This document shows positions 8,170-16,995 of a stretch of 64,000 nt of DNA, piece after piece. The notes under the pieces are model-generated. The model ran no database searches and was not told where the DNA came from. It saw only the letters and a list, made by a program, of their open reading frames with translations. The translations under genes were made by a program, and so were the position numbers. Positions within the stretch are counted from its first letter, which is position 1, and every line of letters starts with the position of its first letter. Origin of the DNA: G963665925 sp963676345 (GTDB lineage: Bacteria > Bacillota > Clostridia > Peptostreptococcales > Acidaminobacteraceae); the NCBI GenBank assembly GCA_963676345.2, contig CAXXTS010000001.1:1-64000 (forward strand), written 5' to 3'.

Positions 8170-11125
8170 ATTTAGCTTGTATACGGTACTGATTATCGCT
8201 TCGGTAGTGATTTTAATTCAGAACTTTTCAGATTTTCGCATGAATCCATCCACTGCACTTGAAGTCGTTTATCCTTCTTATCATGTATCTGATGATCAGG
8301 GACAGTATGTTATTGACGACTCAAATAAGCGCATACTTGGTATTTCAGATGGCAAGGTAGACTTCATATTGCATGGCGGCAGGCGGGGGCAAACACAGTT
8401 CTATTTTGCTTCGGAAATCATGCCGCTTGATGACCGCTTTTATGTTTTAAACTATGCTTGGGACCCATCCGGCTCATTTATTGAATATGAGTCTATTATG
8501 GCTTATGACCGGGAAGGTAAGTATATGAATACGCCATACATGCGCGTTCATGATCGCGATGATATTCTTGTTCCAACACTCATGGGCTTGTCATATAATG
8601 AATCGCTTTCCTTTTTCCAAGTGATGGATGATACCGTGTACTATTATAAAGAATCAGCATCGGGATTTGAGAAAGTGGATGAGCGCTATGTTGAGAATTC
8701 CGGCTATCTGATTTCAGATATTGCCCATTACTCAGATGATGCCTATGTGGTTGCAACGCGTGATGGATACTTGCAGGTAATTGATTCGAACGCAGACATG
8801 GCCGTACTTTATGACGGGAATGACCTTGGCATTGAAGAAAAATTTGTACTTCCATGGTCTGTTGAATATGATGCAGGTTCTGGCAGTGTCTATTTTACAA
8901 ATCTAGGAGATGGCAGCGTAAGAAAGCTTAAAAAGGATGGGACAACAGACATTGTACTGACACATGCCCTCTTAGAAGAAAATGGGTTTGATGACAGACA
9001 GGAAACCTATTATAAGCTCTCACGATCGGCGGATGGTCACATGGGAATTTGTAATTTTTATGATGTTATTCAAATCATACCAAGTGATGGAGGGTATATT
9101 TATCAATCCGGCAGTGCCTTTACGCCGGGCTACCGTGTCTCATCAAGCAGTTGGTTTAACTGGATTGCAATTGTGCTCATTGTGATTGTATCCATTACTG
9201 CACTCATAGATGCTTATATTCATATATTAGGACGTCGTCTGCCAGACATATTGCCAAAGGTAGGCGCGATTGTTCTCATTATAGGTATTACAGCCTTTCT
9301 TGTAGGCAATATGTCTATTGAAAACTTCTATAACCTATATTCTGATGAAGTGAGTCGTAACTTGAAGCTCAGCGCACAAAATCTTTCACAGGTTATTGAT
9401 GGTGATGCGACTGGGCGTATTGAATCTCCACGGGATTATTTGGGACCAGATTATAACCTGGTTTTTGAACAACTCAATGAAGTACTCAACTATAACGCTG
9501 ACACATGGAATGAAAACCTCTATACGGCTTTATACAAAATTGAAAACGATCAGGTATACGGACTCATGTATAACGATGGTGCCATGACGCCTTACTATCC
9601 ATTTGATGCCTATATCACTGACCCGGACTATGATTTTTTCAAGATTGCGGCAGAAGGTGGAATTTCAAATGACACCGAAGTTGATAATGATGGTGAGTGG
9701 CTCTTCTCAATGGCACCTGTAAGAGATTCTGAGGGTAAAATTGTTGCAGTCTTTGAAGTGGGTACCAACCTGTACATTTTTCAGGAGAAGACAGCAGAAG
9801 TTATACGTAACCTGTTAATCGACCTTTTGACACTGGTTATAGTCATTGTCCTCATGTCTGTAGAGTTTACATTCCTTGGACAATTGATTAATGAGAGAAA
9901 GGAAAGGGAAGTAGAGTCAGTAGGGCGTGGATTCTTAGGCGATGCGGACATTCCAATGATTCGCCCTCTTTCATTTCTAATTTTCATAACTGTTTATATG
10001 GCACTTGCTTTTATACCACTGCTTGCTAAAGACCTTGCGCGTCCAATATTCGGGCTGGATCAAACGGTGGTGATTGGTCTTCCAATATCCGCTGAAGTTT
10101 TATCAAGCGGCATTACAATGGTCTTTGCAGGATATTTTGCACAGGCCAAGGGGTGGAAGAATACCTTCCTTGTCGGGGTTTCAATAGCAGTTGTTTCAGC
10201 GGTATTGACAGCACTCTCAAAAGATATTGTTTACTTTATTGCCATGAGAACCTTATCAGGCATTGGCACAGGCTTCATGTTTATGGCACTGCGGGGCTAT
10301 GTCAATATTGGGTCTTCAACCAGCGTACGCAATGATGGGTTTGCTCAGTTAACAGCAGGTGCTGTAGCCGGCATGAATGTGGGTGTTGTTATGGGTGCCA
10401 ACTTAGCAGATAAAATAGGCATGAACGCCGTATTTTATGTAATGGCCCTATTCGGTACTATCAGTCTTGGCTTTGTATTAATAGAAATGCGAAATCGTGA
10501 AAATATGGATGCCGTACTGGAAGAGGCGCGCGGCAATATCACGCTCCTTCAATTCTATTTCAATAAGAAAGTACTGCTCTTCTTCTTAGCAATTCTAATA
10601 CCAGCCTATATTGCAGGCATGTACATTGAATACTTTTTCCCAGTATATGCTGAAGCGCAGGGGCTTTCCACTTCTGTTATTGGTCTGGCATTTACACTGT
10701 ATGGTTTGATTATTGTTTACTTGGGGCCAACCTTCGCACAGATTGGCGAGCGAAAACTAGGAATACGCACAGCAGCTGCACTTGCGAGTCTGCTTACAGG
10801 CTTATCACTCTTAACCTTTGCTGTTACAGGCAATTTAATTGGGGCCCTTGCTGCCGTTGTTATTCTAGGGGTATCTGATGGCTTCGGGGAAGCTGCCTAT
10901 AACTCTTACTTCCTCGAACTTGAAGCCGCTCAAGAAATGGGCGAGTCCTCTGCATCAGGCCACTTTGAGTTTGTAGGGAATATAGGCAAAATGATCGGCC
11001 CTGTAGTTATTGCCGTTATGCTGGCTATGGGCAGTCAAAAGGGAATAGGCATTATTGCAGTGGGTGTTATTGCGCTCATGGCCGTATTCTTGCTTTTCTC
11101 GGGTAAGACAAAGCATGAATCATGA
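8153..11125 (+). CDS. Extracytoplasmic sensor fused to an MFS transporter
   Basis: A 990-residue membrane protein. The order is: one N-terminal membrane segment (about 5-24); a 300-residue region that reads like a beta-propeller; two membrane segments near 333-390; a Cache-like extracytoplasmic domain (about 395-550) ending in DGEWLFSMAPVRDSEGKIVA; another membrane segment near 554-575; then a major facilitator domain of about 12 helices (604-985) with GIGTGFMFMALRGYVN. The start has GGGAGGGGC upstream and overlaps the DUF2156 gene. The sensor part matches that of the cyclase-like protein at 12584 in layout and motif. It may transport a solute under control of an external signal, which is inference. 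The fusion is unusual. Confidence 0.85.
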   Translation: MKKTIRFSLYTVLIIASVVILIQNFSDFRMNPSTALEVVYPSYHVSDDQGQYVIDDSNKRILGISDGKVDFILHGGRRGQTQFYFASEIMPLDDRFYVLNYAWDPSGSFIEYESIMAYDREGKYMNTPYMRVHDRDDILVPTLMGLSYNESLSFFQVMDDTVYYYKESASGFEKVDERYVENSGYLISDIAHYSDDAYVVATRDGYLQVIDSNADMAVLYDGNDLGIEEKFVLPWSVEYDAGSGSVYFTNLGDGSVRKLKKDGTTDIVLTHALLEENGFDDRQETYYKLSRSADGHMGICNFYDVIQIIPSDGGYIYQSGSAFTPGYRVSSSSWFNWIAIVLIVIVSITALIDAYIHILGRRLPDILPKVGAIVLIIGITAFLVGNMSIENFYNLYSDEVSRNLKLSAQNLSQVIDGDATGRIESPRDYLGPDYNLVFEQLNEVLNYNADTWNENLYTALYKIENDQVYGLMYNDGAMTPYYPFDAYITDPDYDFFKIAAEGGISNDTEVDNDGEWLFSMAPVRDSEGKIVAVFEVGTNLYIFQEKTAEVIRNLLIDLLTLVIVIVLMSVEFTFLGQLINERKEREVESVGRGFLGDADIPMIRPLSFLIFITVYMALAFIPLLAKDLARPIFGLDQTVVIGLPISAEVLSSGITMVFAGYFAQAKGWKNTFLVGVSIAVVSAVLTALSKDIVYFIAMRTLSGIGTGFMFMALRGYVNIGSSTSVRNDGFAQLTAGAVAGMNVGVVMGANLADKIGMNAVFYVMALFGTISLGFVLIEMRNRENMDAVLEEARGNITLLQFYFNKKVLLFFLAILIPAYIAGMYIEYFFPVYAEAQGLSTSVIGLAFTLYGLIIVYLGPTFAQIGERKLGIRTAAALASLLTGLSLLTFAVTGNLIGALAAVVILGVSDGFGEAAYNSYFLELEAAQEMGESSASGHFEFVGNIGKMIGPVVIAVMLAMGSQKGIGIIAVGVIALMAVFLLFSGKTKHES

Positions 11126-11201
11126 TTAGGGAATTTAAACCGGTCTAATCATAAAATAGATGTATAAGAACCAAATAAGTTCTTATGTGCTTAAACGAAA
11201 A

Positions 11202-11249
11202 AAGACCATGTTCATCAGCTTATGCTGAATGTGCATGGTCTTCTTTTAT
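11202..11249. terminator. Bidirectional terminator between converging genes
   Basis: AAGACCATG (11202-11210) pairs with CATGGTCTT (11234-11242), with an inner TCAGC/GCTGA stem. A runs lie before it and CTTTTATTT after it, so it can stop the MFS fusion transcript on plus and the LysM gene on minus. A separate 8-bp hairpin, ATAAGAAC/GTTCTTAT, lies just upstream at 11164-11186. Confidence 0.8.
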
Positions 11250-11284
11250 TTACACATGATAATTGTTTGGCCTTTATAATGCCG

Positions 11285-12430
11285 TTAGTCTGACGCTTGA
11301 AGCACGCTAAGAGGTGGAATGTTTAGTCGAATGCCAATTGGAATTAAATCCGGATTCGAAATATTGTTATAAGCTGCGAGGTCGGCGTAGTAGTTTCCAT
11401 CTCCATAATACTGTTCACAAATTGAAAAGAGTGTGTCACCGGGTGAAATAACCAGGCTTTCAGTTTTTTCATTAAGAGTCGTTTGGGGCACTTCTATTTC
11501 ATTTGGTGCACTGTCTTGTGTGCCCTGCGTTATATTAGGTGGGTCTTCAAAGTCGAGCAGGTAGGTATCCGGTTCTTTCTCAGTTCCCGGTGTATCAGGC
11601 TGCAATATGAACTGGACATCACCAATCCTGCTTTTGAGTACAGTGTCATCCGCGCTGGTCGGACTATAGAAAAACCAGTAATAGCCATAGGCCAGACCAA
11701 TGACTATGAGTGCAATGAGGAGCATATGGCGTTGGATTTTTTTCCAAACCATTTTAATAATGCGTTCCCCATGTCTTTCTGAATCGGAATCATAATAGGC
11801 ATTTCTATAAAAAGTCAGTCCTTCTAGCAGTTCAAGCATGGTCTGGTAGGTGCCATTTTCAATCTCTGAAGCGAAGGCCTCAACCTGTTTAGGAACAAAA
11901 TCATCTGAAAAAGCTGCCAGCATGAGCCTTGACAACCGCTGATTGCGAAGGGTATTTAAAGCCTTGGCATCTTCGCTTTCGAACAGCTGTAAATCATCAA
12001 TCCAAAATTGAAAATGGGGCATATCCGTTGAGTCAATAAATATTTTAGCGGGCGTTAGAAGCTGAATAAATACTGAAGGATGGAGCCTTTCGTACTTACT
12101 GAGTTCAGCCAGTATTTTTTGCGCTATGTCAAAGGATCCGTAAGGCTGCTGGGTTTTAGCAAAGCGCGATAGAATCACGCCTTTATATGCAGGCGCGTGA
12201 ATAACTAAAACATTTTGTATCAGGGTAAGTTTCACGCCAAGAAGAGCCTCGGCTTGACGGTCATTTTGTTCTATGGCCTGCATGACGAGGGGGATCTTGT
12301 TTGAGTCTCTGACAAGGCTTACATAGGCACTTTCACCTTGAACCGTAGTGCTTAGACCAGCCATTAAAACCGATGATCGGTACATGTATTCTTCAATTGT
12401 CAGCGTATCTAAGCTTCTTAAATCATCCAT
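11285..12430 (-). CDS. Membrane-anchored LysM-domain protein
   Basis: A 381-residue protein with a cytoplasmic N-terminal region of about 230 residues that I do not recognise, one membrane helix (about residues 235-255, MLLIALIVIGLAYGYYWFF), an outside linker and a C-terminal LysM domain (SPGDTLFSICEQYYGDGNYY ... NPDLIPIGIRLNIPP). LysM binds glycan chains of peptidoglycan, so the protein probably links a cytoplasmic function to the cell wall. The ATG at 12430 follows GGAGG on the minus strand. It diverges from the cyclase operon with only about 150 bases between the two starts. LysM proteins also occur in contractile-injection gene sets, but there is no proof of that role here. Confidence 0.82.
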   Translation of the reverse strand: MDDLRSLDTLTIEEYMYRSSVLMAGLSTTVQGESAYVSLVRDSNKIPLVMQAIEQNDRQAEALLGVKLTLIQNVLVIHAPAYKGVILSRFAKTQQPYGSFDIAQKILAELSKYERLHPSVFIQLLTPAKIFIDSTDMPHFQFWIDDLQLFESEDAKALNTLRNQRLSRLMLAAFSDDFVPKQVEAFASEIENGTYQTMLELLEGLTFYRNAYYDSDSERHGERIIKMVWKKIQRHMLLIALIVIGLAYGYYWFFYSPTSADDTVLKSRIGDVQFILQPDTPGTEKEPDTYLLDFEDPPNITQGTQDSAPNEIEVPQTTLNEKTESLVISPGDTLFSICEQYYGDGNYYADLAAYNNISNPDLIPIGIRLNIPPLSVLQASD

Positions 12431-12583
12431 GGCATATTCCTCCTGCTTTCACTTTATAAGTATCACCAAACACCTGAAATTAAGCCAATAGGCAGGAATC
12501 TTTAGAAATATTTATTTTAACTAAGGCCTTAAATGCCTATATTATGAATGAAGCTGTGAATAAAAGAAAAGACAGGTGATGAG

Positions 12584-15358
12584 ATGAAGTGGAAGACCTT
12601 AATACCAATACTTTTAGCGCTTTTGTTCTTTGGCATATCAGCTAGTGCTAATATGGAAATCGAAGTCTCTGAAGTAATGGATATAGCCATAAACAATGTC
12701 GGCGATGTCTTTATTTTAGAGCGCACAAAAACCGAACCACCTCTGGGAATTGGTACAGCTGTCAATGAATGGCGTGTTTTGAAAGTAGATGAAAAAGGAA
12801 AAATTCTTCAAGCCTACAATTTTGAAAAAGACCAAAGCGGTACATTTAGCTTTCATTCAAAACTTGTCGCCTCAGAAGATGGGGGTGTTTACATTCATGG
12901 GTCAACCATGAATGCTTCAGACTACTATCTCTTGGACGAAACGGTTTATTACCTGTCACCTGATTTTTCAAAGCGAACATCTGTACTTGAATTTGACTAC
13001 CGCAGTGATGGCACTCAAGTGGGATTTGAGAAAGTCCTTTCTATGAATATGCTAAAGGGTGTTTTGTTTGTCTATAAAGCTTCTGATGATGCCCATCAGC
13101 GGGCAGAAGTGTACTCATATGATCCTGTCGCAGGCCAAGGCGCAAAAACGTATGAAATCATTTTGCAGGACGAACGAAAAATTGACGAACTCCTGGTCAC
13201 AGGAGAAAATACATATTTATTTAGGACCATGCAAGGCCAAGCATATATAACAACAGAAGAGCAGTCTCCTAAAAAACTCTTTCCAATAGGAGATATGGCT
13301 TTGCCTTACAATTTGAAATTTGCTGAAGATATCGGCGTATACTACTATGATTCAATACGTTCAGAAATTATAATTTTGCAAACGCAAACAGGGACCGTTA
13401 TAACCGATGGACGCTTAAAAGCATTAACAAATGCTCTGAGCGGAAATGTGTCATTGAGCGGTATTGCCATGAACTCAAATGGAGACGTTGCATCATATAC
13501 ACTTAATCACGCACATGGTGGCGTGCAGGTTGCACTGAGTCGTTCTGGACAAACAACAACCATTAACCGGTTTTATAATGATATAACAGCCGTTCAAGAA
13601 GCGGCTTTCAAGCGTGCGTTTATGGGGTTAATTATAGGTATTGTCCTTATCCTTATATGGAATTTTTATGAACGCATCACTGAAAAGAGAAAGCCGGTTC
13701 TTTTAAAGTTTTCACTTGTTTTTGTACCTCTAATGCTGCTTATGAGTCTGGTGCTCTTTTTTCAAACAGATCGGCTGTTTGGGCAAATGGCAGAAGACGA
13801 TTTGTATGCAGAGCTGCACCATTTAGCTTCTTTAAAATCTAAGCAGGTTAAGCTGGATTTACTACGGTCCATTGACTCACCTGACGATTTTGGTTCATCA
13901 GAGTATGTAGCACTTGAAGAGAGTATTGAGATAGACCTAGAACGGTTTAATATATTAAAACAGTCTGCATATGAACGGTGGGTGTATGGTGCCCTTTACA
14001 GGGTAATCGATGACAGGCTGTATGTTGCTGTTAGCGATTATCAAACCATGATACCGGCTGATTATATCTATACAGATACCGTATTTGATCTATACAATGA
14101 AGTTCTAAAAGATAAAGCGGTCGTTGTTGGAGAACAGTCTACAACGGATGGCGAGTGGCTTGTTGCACTTGCACCAATTCGAGGTGAATCAGGTGAAATT
14201 GTAGGTATTTTAGAGATTGGTACAGGCAAAGAGACCTATAGTCAGTTTATTCGTGCACAAAACAGAAAACTCCTCCTCCTAAACCTAGGGTCGGTGCTGG
14301 TTATTCTAATGATTTTAATTGGCTTTATTACCAAGTTGCTCAGACCTCTTAAAACACTGACAGATTCCGTGTTTAGTGTTTCTAAAGGACACTGGGGCAC
14401 CGTTATAGAAGTGAGTTCAAATGACGAAATTGGCGTTTTGACGCGTCTTTTCAATCAGATGTCCGTATCAATCGCTGAGTATATTGACAACATGCAAAAG
14501 CTCAATGAAAAATACTTTAAGTTCGTACCGCAGAAGTTCTTTGATCTACTGGGAAAGAACAGCATATTAGAGGTAGAACTGGGGGATCAGGTTCAGCAGA
14601 ACATGGCCATTGTTTATATGAACCTAAGGGACTTCTTTAAAACGTCACAGGAAATGCAGCCGCGAGAAAGCCTGTCTTATATCAATGGCGCTTACCGAAT
14701 ATTTGGAGACACAATCACACAAGGTGAGGGTACCATAGGCGCCTTTAGAGACTCTGGTCAAGTGGGGCTATTTGAATCAATCGATCAGGCCCTTATTGCA
14801 GCTATTAGTGCAACAGAAGAAATTAGGAAAGAAAACGAGCGCAGCAACATGGCAATGCAATCGGGCATATGTGTCCATGAAGGTTCTATACTGATTGGTG
14901 TTGTAGGTGAAGGCAACCGCATGTCTACGTCGGTTATGTCAGACCGGGTTAACCATGCCGTATCTCTTGAAGCATTCGCGATGACCTGCGGTATTGAAGT
15001 GATCTTATCAGCCTCAGCCTATGACCAGCTAGATGACCCAGAGAGCTATGAAATCCGATTTTTAGGTCATGTTCTTCTTAAAGGACTCGACGAGCCAATT
15101 GGCGTTTATGACGTGTATGAGTCGCAAACTCGGGCTACTCGTCAGATGAAGCAAGTCAGCAAAGATAACTTTGAAACAGGTGTACATGAATTTGAAGCCG
15201 GTAATATAGAAGAGGCACGCAAGTCCTTTATTCGCGTTCTAAGGACAAATCGATATGATCAGGCTGCACATATGTATTTGATGAAATGTGAAAGCATTCT
15301 TGAAAACAAGATGGATCAGAGACTGATTCTTGTTGATCTTTCAAAAGAAGCACGATAG
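12584..15358 (+). CDS. Sensor protein with Cache-like domain, HAMP and degenerate class III cyclase-like domain
   Basis: A 924-residue protein: signal/membrane segment (5-22), beta-propeller-like extracytoplasmic region (about 25-340), membrane segments near 345 and 375-395, a Cache-like domain (about 400-555, ending TDGEWLVALAPIRGESGEIV), a membrane segment (562-582), HAMP (585-640), and a class III adenylate/guanylate cyclase-like domain (about 675-840). The C-terminus resembles one or two TPR units. In the cyclase part the usual first metal Asp (ADIRGF type) reads MNLRDF and the second conserved segment reads GAFRDSGQVGLFE, so the metal sites look altered. It could be inactive or regulatory. 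It heads the tight run of genes to 23230. Confidence 0.83.
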   Translation: MKWKTLIPILLALLFFGISASANMEIEVSEVMDIAINNVGDVFILERTKTEPPLGIGTAVNEWRVLKVDEKGKILQAYNFEKDQSGTFSFHSKLVASEDGGVYIHGSTMNASDYYLLDETVYYLSPDFSKRTSVLEFDYRSDGTQVGFEKVLSMNMLKGVLFVYKASDDAHQRAEVYSYDPVAGQGAKTYEIILQDERKIDELLVTGENTYLFRTMQGQAYITTEEQSPKKLFPIGDMALPYNLKFAEDIGVYYYDSIRSEIIILQTQTGTVITDGRLKALTNALSGNVSLSGIAMNSNGDVASYTLNHAHGGVQVALSRSGQTTTINRFYNDITAVQEAAFKRAFMGLIIGIVLILIWNFYERITEKRKPVLLKFSLVFVPLMLLMSLVLFFQTDRLFGQMAEDDLYAELHHLASLKSKQVKLDLLRSIDSPDDFGSSEYVALEESIEIDLERFNILKQSAYERWVYGALYRVIDDRLYVAVSDYQTMIPADYIYTDTVFDLYNEVLKDKAVVVGEQSTTDGEWLVALAPIRGESGEIVGILEIGTGKETYSQFIRAQNRKLLLLNLGSVLVILMILIGFITKLLRPLKTLTDSVFSVSKGHWGTVIEVSSNDEIGVLTRLFNQMSVSIAEYIDNMQKLNEKYFKFVPQKFFDLLGKNSILEVELGDQVQQNMAIVYMNLRDFFKTSQEMQPRESLSYINGAYRIFGDTITQGEGTIGAFRDSGQVGLFESIDQALIAAISATEEIRKENERSNMAMQSGICVHEGSILIGVVGEGNRMSTSVMSDRVNHAVSLEAFAMTCGIEVILSASAYDQLDDPESYEIRFLGHVLLKGLDEPIGVYDVYESQTRATRQMKQVSKDNFETGVHEFEAGNIEEARKSFIRVLRTNRYDQAAHMYLMKCESILENKMDQRLILVDLSKEAR

Positions 15359-15387
15359 ACCAATGCAGTCGCTGACGGAGGCCACCT

Positions 15388-16995
15388 ATGCAAAATTTAC
15401 TGGAATATATCATCAAGGTCACTAAAAATGCAGTGCTTAGACCTTTTAGGCTGCTATATAGGCAAATTAGAAAGCGCCTTTTTCTTAAAAACCGAGTGGG
15501 AAGGTTTATTAAGGGTGCGGTTAAAGGTGCTCAGAAATCAGCGCTGAATAAACCAAATTCTAAAGCCGCCTATGTCAAAGCAGGAAGGCGATATATTTCA
15601 AAACGTATGTTGGTGATTTTCGTTATCATTTTAGTCCTTTTACCGATTGCATTTTTTAAGTTCATCCTTCCAGTGGCAGCGGGTCGACTCTATACACCGA
15701 CGTATACGATTACAGATGAGCGTATAAAGGGCTTTAATGGTAAAATCAGACTCATATCTCAGACTGGACGTCTGCTCTTTGAAGGTAAAATGGTCGACGG
15801 TTACGCAGAAGGAGCAGGAACGCTTTATGACAAGGAAGGCAATGTCCGTTATCAGGGGGACTTCTTTGGGGATTTATATTCAGGTCAAGGTGTTCTATAT
15901 AATGAGACGACGCGGCTGTATGAAGGACAGTTCCTCGCCAACCAGTTTGAAGGAAGTGGAAAAGCCTATTATGAAAACGGGGTTCTGGCTTATGAAGGCA
16001 GCTTTTTGCAAGGTGCTTACTCTGGAGAAGGGAAGCTCTACAGACCAGATGGAAGCCTACTGTATAAGGGTGGATTCCAATCTGGATTATATCATGGTTA
16101 TGGTATAGAGCTCAGTCCAGAAGGTGATGAGCTCTATGAAGGTACCTATGATATGGGCAGTCGTTCTGGAAGCGGTACACTTTATACAGACAGCGGGAAC
16201 ATGCAGTATGATGGAGGGTTTGAAGGTGGCCTGCCTGAAGGAGAAGGCCTAATGTATCATGACAATGGCAGACTCCGCTACAAGGGTGCCCTCAAGCAAG
16301 GTCTTTTCGAAGGAGATGGCAGATTGTTTACCGGTGAAGGCCGGTTAATATACGAGGGTACATTCTTAGGCGGCAATTATGACGGAGATGGCGTGCTATA
16401 CCGTCCAAATGGGCGTATATATTATGAAGGCGGATTCAAAAGCGGCAAGTATGAAGGCGAGGGGACCATTTATGGTGCCCTAGGTAATCCACTTTATAGG
16501 GGAACATTTCATAAGGGTGAACTGGATGTTGTTCCACTGATTGGTCTTAATTTAGGCGAACTTGGAGATCGTTTTGAAATAACGCCCAAGCTGGTTGCCT
16601 CTCAAGATACTGGTGAGGACTATGTTGTTGATTATCCTGACTTTTACTTTTCTGTGCGCTCAAGACTGGATACAGAAGGTCCAGTTATAGACGGTTTTGT
16701 ATTTTATGGTGGACAAAAGTATCTAGATGTTTCGTATGTTAGCCCTGAACAAAGTGAAATATCTCAAACACAGGTTGAGCTACAGGGGCCACTGCTTCAA
16801 GCTCAGTGGGTTAATCCATATACGGCATACGACTGGGTAATGGACAAGGACACACCGCTGGTCGATAAGGACGGCGATGCAACTTACGCACAGGAGTCTT
16901 ATGAATACGAAGGACTGACCATTACGATTGTGCGAAATGCAAACACATCAGAAATCTTGCTGTACGAGATTGGAGCTTTGTCTGATGAAGAGTAG
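15388..16995 (+). CDS. MORN-repeat membrane protein
   Basis: A 535-residue protein with a basic N-terminus, one membrane helix near residues 73-95 and then about 12 tandem MORN-type repeats (residues 120-390) of the form LYEGxFxxGxYxGxGxLY. A C-terminal region of about 140 residues is unlike MORN. MORN repeats form an extended beta-sheet and often bind membranes or proteins. ATG 15388 has an ACGGAGG site. The start is 29 bases after the cyclase-like gene and the end overlaps the next gene by 11 bases, so the genes are very likely one operon. Confidence 0.88.
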   Translation: MQNLLEYIIKVTKNAVLRPFRLLYRQIRKRLFLKNRVGRFIKGAVKGAQKSALNKPNSKAAYVKAGRRYISKRMLVIFVIILVLLPIAFFKFILPVAAGRLYTPTYTITDERIKGFNGKIRLISQTGRLLFEGKMVDGYAEGAGTLYDKEGNVRYQGDFFGDLYSGQGVLYNETTRLYEGQFLANQFEGSGKAYYENGVLAYEGSFLQGAYSGEGKLYRPDGSLLYKGGFQSGLYHGYGIELSPEGDELYEGTYDMGSRSGSGTLYTDSGNMQYDGGFEGGLPEGEGLMYHDNGRLRYKGALKQGLFEGDGRLFTGEGRLIYEGTFLGGNYDGDGVLYRPNGRIYYEGGFKSGKYEGEGTIYGALGNPLYRGTFHKGELDVVPLIGLNLGELGDRFEITPKLVASQDTGEDYVVDYPDFYFSVRSRLDTEGPVIDGFVFYGGQKYLDVSYVSPEQSEISQTQVELQGPLLQAQWVNPYTAYDWVMDKDTPLVDKDGDATYAQESYEYEGLTITIVRNANTSEILLYEIGALSDEE

